DNA from: Variovorax paradoxus
GTDB taxonomy: Bacteria > Pseudomonadota > Gammaproteobacteria > Burkholderiales > Burkholderiaceae_C
Assembly (NCBI RefSeq): GCF_024734665.1
Contig: NZ_CP102931.1
Span: forward strand, 804,001 to 868,000
Length of the DNA: 64,000 nt
Direction of reading: 5' to 3'
Numbering within the stretch: position 1 is the stretch's first letter; every line of letters begins with the position of its first letter. Shown in pieces: positions 1-9,262 of this stretch. The notes under the pieces were generated by a model, which was given only the letters and a program-made list of their open reading frames with translations, ran no database searches and had not been told where the DNA came from. A program made the position numbers and the translations under genes.

Positions 1-1063
1 GGCCCAGCGTTTCGTCGAAAGCCTTGACCTGCGCGAGCGCGTTCTGGCCGGTGTTGCCGTCGATCACCAGCAGCACCTCGTGCGGCGCCGTGGCATCGGC
101 CTTGGTGACGACGCGCTTGATCTTCTTCAGCTCGTCCATCAGGTGCAGCTGCGTCGGCAGGCGGCCGGCCGTGTCGACCAGCACCACGTCCTTGCCGCGG
201 GCCTTGCCGGCGTTCACCGCATCGAAACTCACGGCCGACGGATCGCCGCCCTCGTTGCTCACGATCTCGACCGTGTTGCGGTCGGCCCAGACCAGCAGCT
301 GCTCGCGAGCCGCGGCGCGGAAGGTGTCGGCCGCGGCCAGCAGCACCGAGGCGCCTTCGGTGGCCAGGTGCTTGGTGAGCTTGCCGATGGAGGTGGTCTT
401 GCCCGCGCCGTTGACGCCGGCCACCATGATGACGGTGGGCGTGAACTGGCCGATGACCAGCGGCTTCTCGAGCGGCTTGAGCAGGTCGGCCACGGCCTCG
501 GCCAGCAAGACCTTGACCTGCGTGGCGTCGGTGGCCATCTGGCGCTTGACGCGGCCCCGCAGGTCGTCGAGCAGGTATTCGGTCGCCTTGACGCCGGTGT
601 CGGCCATCAGCAGGGCGGATTCGAGTTCTTCGTAAAGCGCGTCGTCGATCTGCGCGTTGACGAACACGGCCTGGATGCCAGTGCCGGTCTTGCGCAGGCC
701 GGTCTTGAGCTTGTCGAACCAGCCCTTGCGCTCGGTGGCGACGGCGATTTCGGCGGCGGGTGCAGGAACCGGCGCGGGAGCTGGGGTCGGAACAGGCGAT
801 GGAACGAATGCGGGGGCTGGTGCGGGTGCCGCTACTGGAGTTGCGACAGGCGCTGGCGCCGGGGAGGGCGCTGGTGCTGGTGCTGGTGGCGCAGCAGGAG
901 CCGGCGTTTCTTCGGCCGCCGGCTTCGAGCCAAACCAGCTCGAAGGCGAGAACACCGAGCGCGCCGGCGCAGCATCGGGGGCGGGCGCCGGTGCGGCTGG
1001 CGGGGTAGGCGCCGGCGTATCGGGGGTTTCGGCAGGCGGTTTTTTCTTGAAGAAACTGAACAT
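1..1063 (-). CDS. ftsY: Signal recognition particle receptor FtsY (partial, 3' end outside window)
   Basis: FtsY is the membrane-associated GTPase receptor that docks SRP-ribosome complexes at the Sec translocon. The reverse strand from the ATG at 1063 begins MFSFFKKK, a short basic start, followed by a long Pro/Ala-rich linker (about residues 9-103). The NG domain follows, with the P-loop GVNGAGKTT near residues 216-224 and the G3 motif DTAGR further on. The frame is still open at base 1, so only about 354 residues are visible and the C-terminal end of the G domain is missing. The linker has replaced the usual acidic A domain. The gene is divergent from the M16 peptidase genes, with only 29 bases between the two starts, so the promoters must be compact or overlap. 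Family assignment is very secure. Confidence 0.95.
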   Translation of the reverse strand, partial: MFSFFKKKPPAETPDTPAPTPPAAPAPAPDAAPARSVFSPSSWFGSKPAAEETPAPAAPPAPAPAPSPAPAPVATPVAAPAPAPAFVPSPVPTPAPAPVPAPAAEIAVATERKGWFDKLKTGLRKTGTGIQAVFVNAQIDDALYEELESALLMADTGVKATEYLLDDLRGRVKRQMATDATQVKVLLAEAVADLLKPLEKPLVIGQFTPTVIMVAGVNGAGKTTSIGKLTKHLATEGASVLLAAADTFRAAAREQLLVWADRNTVEIVSNEGGDPSAVSFDAVNAGKARGKDVVLVDTAGRLPTQLHLMDELKKIKRVVTKADATAPHEVLLVIDGNTGQNALAQVKAFDETLG

Positions 1064-1092
1064 CAGGAGCTTTTTACAATCCGACCCATTCT

Positions 1093-2532
1093 ATGAAACA
1101 CCTCCCGCCACGCCGTGCTGCGTCTGGTGCGGTGCTGGCGATGGCGCTTCTGGCGCCATGGGCCATGCCTGCGCAGGCCCAGACTACCCAACCTTCCGCC
1201 GCCGCAGCCGCGGCGCCCGGCCCTCAGCAATTCACGCTTGCCAACGGCATGACGCTGATCGTCCAGCCCGACCGGCGCTCGCCCACGGCGGTGCAGATGG
1301 TCTGGGTCCGCGTCGGCTCCATCGACGAAGTCGACGGCACCTCCGGTGTGGCACATGCGCTCGAACACATGATGTTCAAGGGCACCAAGGACATCAAGCC
1401 CGGCGAGTTCTCGCGCCGCGTGGCGGCCCTCGGCGGCCAGGAAAACGCCTTCACCACCCGCGACTACACCGGCTACTACCAGCAGATTCCGGTCGGCAGC
1501 CTCGAACAGGTGATGAAGCTCGAATCGGACCGCTTCGCCAACAACCAGTGGCCCGACGACGAGTTCAAGCGCGAGATCGAGGTGGTCAAGGAAGAGCGCC
1601 GCCTGCGCACCGAAGACCAGCCCCGTGCGCTGCTTGGCGAACAGCAGAACGCCGCCGTCTTCACCGCCTCTCCCTACCACCGCCCCGTAGTCGGCTGGAT
1701 GAGCGACCTCGACGCGATGACGCCCGAGGACGCACGCGCCTTCTTCAAGCGCTGGTACGTGCCCGCCAACGCCGTGCTCGTGGTGGCCGGCGATGTCGAC
1801 GTGGCCCAGGTGCGCGCCATGGCCGAGAAGTACTACGGCCGCATCCCTTCGAGCGCCGTGCCTGCGCGCAAGCCGCGCACCGAGCCGGCGCAGCGCGGCA
1901 TCCGCCGAATCGAACTGAAGGCTCCGGCCGAGCAGGCGTATGTGTCGCTGGCCTTCCGCGTGCCGCAGCTCGCCAGCATCGACGACGCGAGCAGCGACGC
2001 CTGGGCGCTGGTGGTGCTGTCCGCCGTGCTCGACGGCTACGCCGGCGCGCGGCTCGACCGCGCGCTTACCCAGGGGCCCGATCGCGTCGCCGATTCGGCC
2101 GGCGCCTATTCGGGCTTCATGGGCCGCGGCCCGCAGCTCTTCGTGCTCGACGGCGTACCAGCCGCCGGCAAGAGCGCCGAGGTGGTCGAGGCCGCGCTGC
2201 GCGCCCAGCTGGCGCGCGTCGCCAAGGACGGCGTGGGCGAAGCCGAATTGGCCCGCGTCAAGACCCAGTGGGTGGCAAGCGAGACCTACAAGCGCGACTC
2301 GGTGATGGCGCAGGCGCGCGAACTCGGCAGCAACTGGGTCCAGGGCCTGCCGCTCGATGCCAGCGAGCGCATCGTCGCCCGGCTGCAATCCGTCACGGCC
2401 GCCCAGGTGCAGGCCGTGGCCGCCAAATACTTCGGTGACGACCAGCTCACGGTCGCCACGCTGCGCCCCCTGCCGCCCGAAGCCAAGCCCCGTGGCCGTG
2501 GCTTCGCGGCGCCCGCAGGCGAAATGCGCTGA
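1093..2532 (+). CDS. M16 family zinc metallopeptidase, catalytic subunit
   Basis: This is a 479-residue pitrilysin-superfamily protease, predicted to be exported. The N terminus is a signal peptide (basic start, hydrophobic stretch, AQAQ cleavage near residue 30). The inverted zinc motif HALEH lies at residues 88-92, and the downstream glutamates of EVVKEERR near 162-170 supply the third metal ligand. The size matches bacterial two-subunit processing-protease-like enzymes. It is followed 17 bases later by a second M16 gene lacking the zinc motif, so the two products probably form a heterodimer, as is known for other M16B pairs. The substrate is not known. Divergent from ftsY, an arrangement I recall as common in Burkholderiales. 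Confidence 0.9.
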   Translation: MKHLPPRRAASGAVLAMALLAPWAMPAQAQTTQPSAAAAAAPGPQQFTLANGMTLIVQPDRRSPTAVQMVWVRVGSIDEVDGTSGVAHALEHMMFKGTKDIKPGEFSRRVAALGGQENAFTTRDYTGYYQQIPVGSLEQVMKLESDRFANNQWPDDEFKREIEVVKEERRLRTEDQPRALLGEQQNAAVFTASPYHRPVVGWMSDLDAMTPEDARAFFKRWYVPANAVLVVAGDVDVAQVRAMAEKYYGRIPSSAVPARKPRTEPAQRGIRRIELKAPAEQAYVSLAFRVPQLASIDDASSDAWALVVLSAVLDGYAGARLDRALTQGPDRVADSAGAYSGFMGRGPQLFVLDGVPAAGKSAEVVEAALRAQLARVAKDGVGEAELARVKTQWVASETYKRDSVMAQARELGSNWVQGLPLDASERIVARLQSVTAAQVQAVAAKYFGDDQLTVATLRPLPPEAKPRGRGFAAPAGEMR

Positions 2533-2549
2533 AAGACAGGTCCCGTTCC

Positions 2550-3926
2550 ATGAAAACTCTCAAGAAGATCGCCCAGTGCGCCCTGCTCGCAGGCGTCACC
2601 GCCATCGTGGGCATCACCAGCGCGCAGGCCGCGCTGCCCATCCAGCAGTGGACGCTGGCCAACGGCGCAAAAATCTACCTCGTAGCGACCAACGCGCTGC
2701 CGATCGTCGACGTGCAGATCGACTTCGACGCCGGCAGCCGCCGCGACCCCGCACCACAGGCTGGCCTGGCCAGCACCACCGCGACCATGGTCGAGAAGGG
2801 CGTGCGCGCCGGCAAGAGCGGCGAACCGGCACTCGACCAGAACGCCCTGGGCGAAGCCTGGGCCGATCTGGGCGCCAGCTTCGACGTGAGCGCCGGCACC
2901 GACCGCACCAGCTACTCGCTGCGCACACTGTCCGACCCTGCGTTGCTGAACAAGGCGGTGGCGCTGGCGTCGCGCGAGATCGGCGAGCCGGCTTTCCCCG
3001 ACGACGTGTGGCTGCGCGAGCGCGAACGCATCAACGCGGCCATCAAGGAAGCCAACACCAAGCCCGCGACTGTTGCAGGCCGCGCGTTCGCACAAGCCGT
3101 GTACGGCGTGCACCCCTACGGCCAGGAGGTGACGGAGGAGACGCTGGCGCGCATCGACACCGCTGCCATGCGCCAGCGCTACCAGCAGCTCATCGTGCCG
3201 TGCCGCGCCAAGCTCAGCATCGTGGGCGCCGTGACGCGCGCCGAGGCCGAGACGATCGCGACCACGCTGCTGTCGCGCCTGCCCGGCCCCGAGGCGTGCA
3301 CGCCGCTGCCGGCCGTTGCAGCTGTAGCCGCGCTCACCGCGCCCAAGGACGAGCGCATTTCCTTCGACTCGGCGCAGGCCCACGTCTTCATCGGGCAGCC
3401 CGGCTATCCGCGCAAGGACCCGGACCACTTCGCGCTCACGCTCGGCAACTACGTGCTCGGCGGCGGCGGGTTCGTCTCGCGCCTGATGAACGAGGTGCGC
3501 GAGAAGCGCGGCCTGACCTACAGCATCTACAGCGGCTTCGCGCCGGGGCTCGAGGCGGGCGCCTTCCGCGTCGGCTTCCAGACCCGGCCCGACCAGGCCG
3601 AAGAGGCCGTGAAGATGTCGCGCGAAGTGCTCGCAAAGTTCGTGGCCGAAGGCCCGACCGCCAGCGAACTGAAGGCCGCGAAGGACAACCTGATCGGCGG
3701 CTTTCCGCTGCTGCTGGACAGCAACCGCAAGCTGATCGGCAACGTCGCCAACATCGCCTGGCACGACCTGCCGCTGGACTACCTCGACACCTGGACCGCG
3801 CGCATGAACGCGGTCACGGCAGCCGACGTCAAGGCCGCCTTCCAGCGCAAGCTGCAGCCCGAGCGCATGGTGACGGTGGTGGTGGGCGGCAAGGACGCCA
3901 GCAAGACAGCCAAGGCGCAGCCCTGA
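2550..3926 (+). CDS. M16 family peptidase-like protein, non-catalytic partner
   Basis: This 458-residue exported paralogue of the preceding gene has a signal peptide ending near AQA at residues 25-27. Where the active subunit has HxxEH, this protein reads ASTTATMVEKG (about residues 74-84), so the zinc site is absent. It keeps the C-terminal substrate-gripping motif REKRGLTYSIYS (about residues 314-325), whose Arg/Tyr pair is typical of non-catalytic M16B subunits. It therefore most likely completes the chamber of a heterodimer with the product of 1093-2532. The two genes are separated by 17 bases and share an operon. A convergent LysR gene begins 7 bases after the stop, with no clear terminator between them. 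Confidence 0.87.
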   Translation: MKTLKKIAQCALLAGVTAIVGITSAQAALPIQQWTLANGAKIYLVATNALPIVDVQIDFDAGSRRDPAPQAGLASTTATMVEKGVRAGKSGEPALDQNALGEAWADLGASFDVSAGTDRTSYSLRTLSDPALLNKAVALASREIGEPAFPDDVWLRERERINAAIKEANTKPATVAGRAFAQAVYGVHPYGQEVTEETLARIDTAAMRQRYQQLIVPCRAKLSIVGAVTRAEAETIATTLLSRLPGPEACTPLPAVAAVAALTAPKDERISFDSAQAHVFIGQPGYPRKDPDHFALTLGNYVLGGGGFVSRLMNEVREKRGLTYSIYSGFAPGLEAGAFRVGFQTRPDQAEEAVKMSREVLAKFVAEGPTASELKAAKDNLIGGFPLLLDSNRKLIGNVANIAWHDLPLDYLDTWTARMNAVTAADVKAAFQRKLQPERMVTVVVGGKDASKTAKAQP

Positions 3927-3933
3927 CCGGCGG

Positions 3934-4851
3934 TCACACCACCAGGGCGTGCGGGCCGCCGCTGGCGGCAGCCCGCACCGCCGCCCCCAGCCGTTCGAGC
4001 AGCCGCGGCGCAGCGCGCGCCTGCTGCCAGTAGAGCGGCACCGGCAGCGTGGAGCCGGGCACCAGCTCCACCAGCCTGCCTTCGCTGATCGCACCGGCCA
4101 CCATGCTGGCCGGATGCATGCCCCAGCCCATGCCCGCGCACGCTGCCTCGACAAAAGCGTTGGGCGAAGGGATCCAGTGCCGCGGCGTCTCGACGTTGCG
4201 GTGGCAGATGCGCCGCACCCAGCGCGTCTGCAGCCGGTCCTTGCGGTCGAACACCAGGCTCGGCGCTTCCGCCAATGTGCGCGCGCCCACGCCCTTGGAG
4301 AAATGTTCGCGCACGAACCCGGGGCTCGCGGCTGCCACGTAATGCATCGTGCCCAGCGCCTCGCTGTTGCACCCCGCCACCGGTTGCGCCAGCGCTGTGA
4401 CCGCCGCGAACACCGCGCCGCTGCGCAGCCGTTCGGCCGTGTGGTCCTGGTCGTCCACCGTGAGATCGAGCAGCGCGGCCTGTTCCTGTGTGGCGAAGGC
4501 CGCGGCGGCGGCCACGAACCAGGTCGCAAGGCTGTCTGCGTTGACGGCCACGCGCACCGTGACGCGCTCGCCGCCCGCTTCGTCGCCGCCCATGCCGAGG
4601 GCGGGCAGGGCCTCGCGCAGCTCGTGCTCCAGCATGCCCACGCGCTCGACGTGCCGGCACAGCTGCAGCCCCGCTTCGGTCGCGACGCAGGGCTGGCCGC
4701 GCACCAGCAGCGCGCCGCCGGTGCGCTCTTCGAGCTGCCTGATGCGCTGCGACACCGCCGAGGGCGTGACATGCAGCGCGCGGGCGGCGCGCTCGAAGCT
4801 GCCCTCACGCACGACGGCGGCGAGGGCGTTCAGGGCGGCATAGTCGAGCAT
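3934..4851 (-). CDS. argP: LysR-family regulator, ArgP (IciA) type
   Basis: A 305-residue LysR-type regulator. The N-terminal winged helix-turn-helix lies at about residues 15-60 (GSFERAARALHVTPSAVSQR), followed by a type-2 periplasmic-binding-like effector domain. The opening MLDYAALNALAAVVREGSFE resembles ArgP, which senses lysine and arginine and activates the argO exporter gene. Divergent 75 bases away is a LysE/ArgO-type exporter gene, the classical partner, which supports this naming over a generic LysR call. Effector and targets are inferred from family and neighbourhood, not seen. Start ATG at 4851. Confidence 0.85.
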   Translation of the reverse strand: MLDYAALNALAAVVREGSFERAARALHVTPSAVSQRIRQLEERTGGALLVRGQPCVATEAGLQLCRHVERVGMLEHELREALPALGMGGDEAGGERVTVRVAVNADSLATWFVAAAAAFATQEQAALLDLTVDDQDHTAERLRSGAVFAAVTALAQPVAGCNSEALGTMHYVAAASPGFVREHFSKGVGARTLAEAPSLVFDRKDRLQTRWVRRICHRNVETPRHWIPSPNAFVEAACAGMGWGMHPASMVAGAISEGRLVELVPGSTLPVPLYWQQARAAPRLLERLGAAVRAAASGGPHALVV

Positions 4852-4926
4852 GGTGATGAAGTAAAACTGAATTGGATTAAGAAAGTTTAGTTTGAATTAA
4901 TACTGTGCGGGCGGCATCCTCGAAGC
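4852..4926. promoter_or_regulatory. Divergent argP/argO promoter region
   Basis: This 75-base gap separates the two divergent starts. It holds an AT-rich stretch (about 4861-4900, with runs such as TTAAGAAAG and TTTGAATTAATA) that stands out in this GC-rich chromosome. Such a segment is expected to carry both promoters and the LysR T-N11-A operator. No exact operator was fixed. Confidence 0.45.
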
Positions 4927-5562
4927 ATGCAAGCCGTACACGTCACCACCGCCTTCGCCAACGGGCTCTTCATGAGCCTGGTCCTCATCGTCGCCATCGG
5001 CGCGCAGAACGCCTATGTGCTGCGCCAGGGATTGCGCCGTGAACACGTGGGCGCGGTGGTGCTGTTCTGCGCGGCCAGCGACGCGGTGCTGATTGGTGCC
5101 GGCGTTGCAGGCATGGCGCAGGCGCTGCAAGGACGGCCGATGCTGGCCACCGTGCTCGCGGGGCTCGGCGCGGCCTTTCTCTGCGGCTACGGGCTCAAGG
5201 CGCTGTGGCGCTCGCGGCAGCCCGCCGCTCTGCAGACCACGGCGCAGGGCGCTTCGCTGTCGCGCGTGGCCGTGGTGGCGCAGGCAGCCGGCTTTACGCT
5301 GCTGAATCCGCACGTCTACCTCGACACGGTGCTGCTCGTGGGCAGCGCGGGCGCGCAGTACGCGGGGCTGCTCAAAGTCTGGTTCGTGGCGGGTGCCGCC
5401 ACGGCGAGCGCGCTGTGGTTCACCTCGCTGGGCTTCGGCGCGCGGCTGCTCGCACCGGTGTTCGCGCGTCCGCGCGCCTGGCAGATGCTCGACGCGCTCA
5501 TTGGGGGCACCATGCTTCTGTTGGCCGCCATGCTGGCACAGCGAGCGCTTGCAGGGCTCTGA
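4927..5562 (+). CDS. argO: LysE/ArgO-type amino acid exporter
   Basis: A 211-residue inner-membrane protein of the LysE/RhtB superfamily, which exports basic amino acids by proton-motive force. Five to six hydrophobic segments are evident (for example around residues 9-30, 40-60, 70-95, 115-135, 145-170 and 185-205). The N-terminal signature IGAQNAYVLRQGLRREH is typical of the ArgO/LysE branch, and the central LLNPHVYLDTVLL carries the conserved NPxxYLD element. Divergent from the ArgP-type gene, its likely activator. The real substrate (arginine, lysine or a toxic analogue such as canavanine) cannot be read from the sequence. Confidence 0.88.
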   Translation: MQAVHVTTAFANGLFMSLVLIVAIGAQNAYVLRQGLRREHVGAVVLFCAASDAVLIGAGVAGMAQALQGRPMLATVLAGLGAAFLCGYGLKALWRSRQPAALQTTAQGASLSRVAVVAQAAGFTLLNPHVYLDTVLLVGSAGAQYAGLLKVWFVAGAATASALWFTSLGFGARLLAPVFARPRAWQMLDALIGGTMLLLAAMLAQRALAGL

Positions 5563-5594
5563 AAGCGGGCACGCGGCGGCGTTAAGCTCGCCGC

Positions 5595-6245
5595 ATGCCC
5601 CAGAAAGCCGCCCCCGCCTCCCGTCCCGCCGCACCCAAGCCCAAGCGCCCGTCGAAGCCCAGCGAGGTGCGCATCGTCGGCGGCGAATGGAAGCGCACCC
5701 GCCTCGCCGTGGCCGACAAGCCCGGCCTGCGCCCCACACCCGATCGCGTGCGCGAAACCCTGTTCAACTGGCTCGCGAGCCTGGCCGGCGCTGGTGGCGG
5801 CGAACTGCCGGGATGGCAGTGCGTCGACGCCTTCGCGGGCACCGGCGCACTCGGCTTCGAGGCCGCATCGCGCGGCGCGGCGAACGTGCTGCTTTGCGAG
5901 CAGGACGCCGCGCTGGTCGCGCAGCTCCAGGCCGCCAAGACCAAGCTGAGTGCCGAGGCTGTGCGCATCGAGCGCGGCAACGGCGTCACCGCGCTCGAAC
6001 GCGCGCCGGCCGGCAGCCTCGATGCCGTGTTCCTCGATCCGCCCTTCGACAGCACAGCCCTCTACGAACCGGCCCTGCGCGCCGCCGCCCGCGCGCTGCG
6101 TGCCGGCGGCTCGGTGTACCTCGAAGCGCCGCGCCGCTGGAGCGACGAAGAACTGGCCGCCTTCGGCCTCGTCGGATTCCGTTACCTGAAGGCCGGCGCC
6201 GTGCACGCCCATCTGTTGCGGCTGGCTGCCGAGGGGACTGCATAA
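5595..6245 (+). CDS. rsmD: 16S rRNA (guanine(966)-N(2))-methyltransferase RsmD
   Basis: RsmD methylates N2 of G966 in 16S rRNA during 30S assembly. The 216-residue protein has a Pro/Lys-rich N-terminal tail (residues 1-22), then [12 protein letters not shown], the [15 protein letters not shown] element, the SAM-binding loop [13 protein letters not shown] (78-90) and the catalytic DPPF (148-151). Length and motif order match the family, apart from a slightly longer N terminus. It lies directly upstream of coaD (43 bases), the common rsmD-coaD pairing. Confidence 0.95.
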   Translation: MPQKAAPASRPAAPKPKRPSKPSEVRIVGGEWKRTRLAVADKPGLRPTPDRVRETLFNWLASLAGAGGGELPGWQCVDAFAGTGALGFEAASRGAANVLLCEQDAALVAQLQAAKTKLSAEAVRIERGNGVTALERAPAGSLDAVFLDPPFDSTALYEPALRAAARALRAGGSVYLEAPRRWSDEELAAFGLVGFRYLKAGAVHAHLLRLAAEGTA

Positions 6246-6288
6246 TCCGCCGAACAAGCCGCACCGGCAGCATGAGGAAGAAGCAACC

Positions 6289-6792
6289 ATGGCCAGCAAC
6301 GTCATCGCGGTTTACCCCGGCACATTCGACCCCATCACCCTCGGCCACGAGGACGTGGTGCGCCGTGCCACCCAGCTCTTCTCCAAGGTGATCGTCGCCG
6401 TCGCGGCGGGCCACCACAAGAAGGCGCTGTTCACGCTGTCAGAGCGCATGGACATGGCCCGCGAGGCCGTCAAACCCTACAGCGACCAGGTCACCGTCGA
6501 GAGCTTCTCGGGCCTGCTGCGCGACTTCGTCGTCGCGCGCGGCGGCAAGGCCATGGTGCGCGGCCTGCGCGCCGTGACCGACTTCGACTACGAGTTCCAG
6601 CTCGCGGGCATGAACCGCTCGCTGATGCCCGATGTCGAGACCGTGTTCCTGACACCCAGCGACAAGTACCAGTTCATCTCCAGCACCTTCGTGCGCGAGA
6701 TCGCCATGCTCGGCGGCGAGGTCCACAAGTTCGTTTCTCCCAATGTGGAGCAGCAGCTGGCGGCAAAAGTCCGCAGCCTCGGCCGTGAATAA
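6289..6792 (+). CDS. coaD: Phosphopantetheine adenylyltransferase CoaD
   Basis: CoaD transfers AMP from ATP to 4'-phosphopantetheine, the penultimate step of coenzyme A synthesis. The 167-residue protein has the nucleotidyltransferase motif [12 protein letters not shown] (residues 9-20), a T/HxGH-type site, and the ISSTFVREI signature in the C-terminal third. Length is standard. The start ATG at 6289 is preceded by GAGGAAGAAG. pxpB begins 6 bases after its stop. In many related genomes I recall a yfhL-type ferredoxin following coaD; here that gene lies almost 20 kb away at 26065. Confidence 0.97.
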   Translation: MASNVIAVYPGTFDPITLGHEDVVRRATQLFSKVIVAVAAGHHKKALFTLSERMDMAREAVKPYSDQVTVESFSGLLRDFVVARGGKAMVRGLRAVTDFDYEFQLAGMNRSLMPDVETVFLTPSDKYQFISSTFVREIAMLGGEVHKFVSPNVEQQLAAKVRSLGRE

Positions 6793-6798
6793 GCCGCG

Positions 6799-7461
6799 AT
6801 GAGCGGCACCCCGCCGCCCCGGCTGCATCTTCTGGGCGATGCAGCGCTGCTCTGCGAGCTGCCCGCGCCGGCCACTCTGGCGCAGCAGCAGCGCATCTGG
6901 GCCCTTGCGGAGCGCGCCCGCCAGTGGCCCGGCGTCGGCGAAACGCTTCCGGGCATGAACAACCTCACGCTCACCTTCGACCCGACCGCGATCGATCTCG
7001 ACGCGCTCACTGCGTACGTTCTCGAGGCATGGCCGAAGCTGCCGACTGGTGGCGTTGCGGGCCGGTTGGTCGAGATTCCGGTGTCCTATGGCGGCGAGCA
7101 CGGGCCCGACCTGGCCGATGTCGCGGCCCACACCGGCCTCACGCCGGCCGAGGTGGTGCGGCGCCACAGCGCCGGTGAGTACATCGTCTACCTGCTGGGC
7201 TTCCTGCCGGGCTTCGCCTTCATGGGCGGCCTGGCGCCCGAACTCGCCACGCCCCGCCGCGCCGAGCCGCGCACCGCGGTGCCTGCGCGCTCGGTCGGCA
7301 TCGGCGGCGAGCAGACCGGCATCTATCCGCTGGTGTCGCCGGGCGGCTGGCAACTGATCGGCCGCACCTCGCTCGAGCTGTTCGACCCCGCAGCCGAATC
7401 GCCTACGCTGCTGCGCCCAGGTGATCGCGTGCGTTTCGTCGCAGAGAGCGTGCAGACATGA
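6799..7461 (+). CDS. pxpB: 5-oxoprolinase subunit PxpB (KipI family)
   Basis: PxpB is one of three subunits of the ATP-dependent prokaryotic 5-oxoprolinase, which opens 5-oxo-L-proline (pyroglutamate) to L-glutamate. The 220-residue protein shows the KipI/AHS1 hallmarks: an early GDAALLCELP segment, PGMNNLTLTFDP, the PVSYGGEHGPDL motif, YLLGFLPGFAFMGGL, and SVGIGGEQTGIYPLVSPGGW. The stop overlaps the pxpC start by 4 bases (ATGA), so the two subunits are probably translated in a coupled way. First gene of the pxpB-pxpC-pxpA-pcp string. Confidence 0.94.
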   Translation: MSGTPPPRLHLLGDAALLCELPAPATLAQQQRIWALAERARQWPGVGETLPGMNNLTLTFDPTAIDLDALTAYVLEAWPKLPTGGVAGRLVEIPVSYGGEHGPDLADVAAHTGLTPAEVVRRHSAGEYIVYLLGFLPGFAFMGGLAPELATPRRAEPRTAVPARSVGIGGEQTGIYPLVSPGGWQLIGRTSLELFDPAAESPTLLRPGDRVRFVAESVQT

Positions 7462-8456
7462 TCGTCATCCGCAAACCCGGCGTGCTCGCGTCGGTGCAGG
7501 ACCTGGGCCGGCACGGCCATCGCCAGCTCGGCATCTGCCCGGGCGGCGCGCTCGACGTGCTGGCGCTCACGCTGGCCAACCGGCTCGTGGGCAACGCCGA
7601 TGGCGCGGCGGGCCTGGAGCTCACAATGGGCGGCTGCGAGCTGCAGTTCGAAGCCGACACGCGCATCGCCCTCACCGGCGACGACTTCAGTGCCAGCCTC
7701 GACGGCGTGCCGCTGTGGCCCTGCTGGAGCGTGCCGGTCGCGGCCGGCCAGACGCTCAGGCTCGCGGGCGCCAATGCGCCCGGCGTGAAGAAGGTCGGCC
7801 TGCGCAGTTGGCTGGCAGTGGCGGGTGGCATCGACGCGCCGCAGATCCTCGGCTCGCGCAGCACCGACCTCAAGGCCGGCTTCGGCGGTCACGAAGGCCG
7901 TGCGCTACGCAAGGGCGACCGACTGCCGACGGGCGCATCGCCGCTCAATGATGCGCAGCGCGAACGCCGAGTCTTCGGCCTGCGCGGTCCCGACTGGGGC
8001 CCGGACGAAGGCGACGCAGCCATTGCCCTGCGCGTGCTGCCCGGCCCCGAATTCGAGCTGTTCACGCTGGCCGCGCGCGAGCAGCTGTGGGGCGAGCGCT
8101 GGCGCATCACGCCGCAGAGCAACCGCATGGGCAGCCGGCTCGCGGGCGCCGAGCTCAAGCGCAAGCGCAGCGGCGACATGCTCTCGTCGGGCGTGATCCC
8201 CGGCACGATCCAGGTGCCGCCCTCGGGCCAGCCGATCATCCTGATGGGCGACGCGCAGACCACCGGCGGCTATCCGCGCATCGGCGTGGTCATTCGCGCG
8301 GATCTCTGGAAGCTCGCGCAGGCGCCGCTCAATGGCAAGCTGCGCCTCGTGCAGGTCGACCAGCCGCAGGCGCTGGCCGCATGGGCCGACCAGCAGCGCT
8401 ACCTGTCGCAGGTGGCACAGGGGCTGGCTGCTGCAGGCTGGCCGAGCCCGGCATAG
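7458..8456 (+). CDS. pxpC: 5-oxoprolinase subunit PxpC (KipA family)
   Basis: PxpC (KipA/AHS2 domain) partners PxpB in 5-oxoproline cleavage. The 332-residue protein opens with [16 protein letters not shown], the characteristic AHS2 start, then [20 protein letters not shown], the central [13 protein letters not shown] element and the late [20 protein letters not shown]. Length is normal. Its ATG overlaps the pxpB stop, and pxpA follows after 34 bases. The KipA name from Bacillus refers to sporulation kinase control, but in this three-subunit context the metabolic role is the better assignment. Confidence 0.94.
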   Translation: MIVIRKPGVLASVQDLGRHGHRQLGICPGGALDVLALTLANRLVGNADGAAGLELTMGGCELQFEADTRIALTGDDFSASLDGVPLWPCWSVPVAAGQTLRLAGANAPGVKKVGLRSWLAVAGGIDAPQILGSRSTDLKAGFGGHEGRALRKGDRLPTGASPLNDAQRERRVFGLRGPDWGPDEGDAAIALRVLPGPEFELFTLAAREQLWGERWRITPQSNRMGSRLAGAELKRKRSGDMLSSGVIPGTIQVPPSGQPIILMGDAQTTGGYPRIGVVIRADLWKLAQAPLNGKLRLVQVDQPQALAAWADQQRYLSQVAQGLAAAGWPSPA

Positions 8457-8490
8457 ACTCCGCGGAACTCGCGGAAAAGGAAGCCCCACC

Positions 8491-9231
8491 ATGCAAATCG
8501 ACCTCAATGCCGACCTCGGCGAAGGTGCAGGCAGCGACGAAGCCCTGCTCGCACTCGTCAGCTCCGCCAACATCGCCTGCGGCTGGCATGCGGGCGACGC
8601 GAAGACCATGCAGCAGTGCGTGCGCTGGGCGATGCAAAACGGCGTGGCCATCGGCGCGCACCCCAGCTTTCCCGACCGCGAGAACTTCGGCCGCAGCACC
8701 ATGCACCTGCCGCCCGACGAGATCGTGGCCAACGTGCTCTACCAGGTGGGCGCGCTGGCGGCCATCGTGAAGGCCGAGGGCGGCAAGCTCTCGCACGTGA
8801 AGGCGCACGGCCAGCTCTACAACCAGGCCGTGAAGGAGCCCGAGCTGGCGGACGCGCTGTGCGAGGCGGTGCGCCGCTTCGACCCCTCGCTCAAGTTCTT
8901 CGGCCTCGCGGGCAGCAACATGATCGACGCGGCCCGTCGCGCTGGCCTCTCGCCGGTCGAAGAAGTGTTCGCCGACCGTGGCTACATGCCCGACGGCAGC
9001 CTCGTGCCGCGCAGCCAGCCCGGCGCGCTGATCGAGAGCGAGGAACAGTCGATCGCGCAGACGCTCTCGCTGGTGCGCGACCACCGCGTGACCGCCATCG
9101 ACGGCAGCGTCGTGCCCGTCAACGCGCAGACCGTGTGCCTGCATGGCGACGGCGCCCATGCGCTGGCCTTTGCGCGGCGCATCCGCGAACGGCTGCAGCA
9201 GGAAGGCATTGCCGTCCAGGCGATGGCCTGA
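8491..9231 (+). CDS. pxpA: 5-oxoprolinase subunit PxpA (LamB/YcsF family)
   Basis: PxpA completes the 5-oxoprolinase. The ATG at 8491 is chosen over earlier in-frame starts because it gives the canonical opening [16 protein letters not shown] and follows the purine-rich GGAAAAGGAAG. The 246-residue product carries the family motifs [35 protein letters not shown] and [17 protein letters not shown]. Length is standard (about 245-255). The frame upstream of 8491 is only the overlap with pxpC. Confidence 0.94.
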   Translation: MQIDLNADLGEGAGSDEALLALVSSANIACGWHAGDAKTMQQCVRWAMQNGVAIGAHPSFPDRENFGRSTMHLPPDEIVANVLYQVGALAAIVKAEGGKLSHVKAHGQLYNQAVKEPELADALCEAVRRFDPSLKFFGLAGSNMIDAARRAGLSPVEEVFADRGYMPDGSLVPRSQPGALIESEEQSIAQTLSLVRDHRVTAIDGSVVPVNAQTVCLHGDGAHALAFARRIRERLQQEGIAVQAMA

Positions 9232-9262
9232 CGGACAACCTGAACACGCAACGGGCCGCGCC

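Noticed and set aside
2286..4808. An 840-codon minus-strand frame
   Set aside because: It covers the second M16 gene in antisense and the ArgP gene in a wrong frame; no domain is visible.
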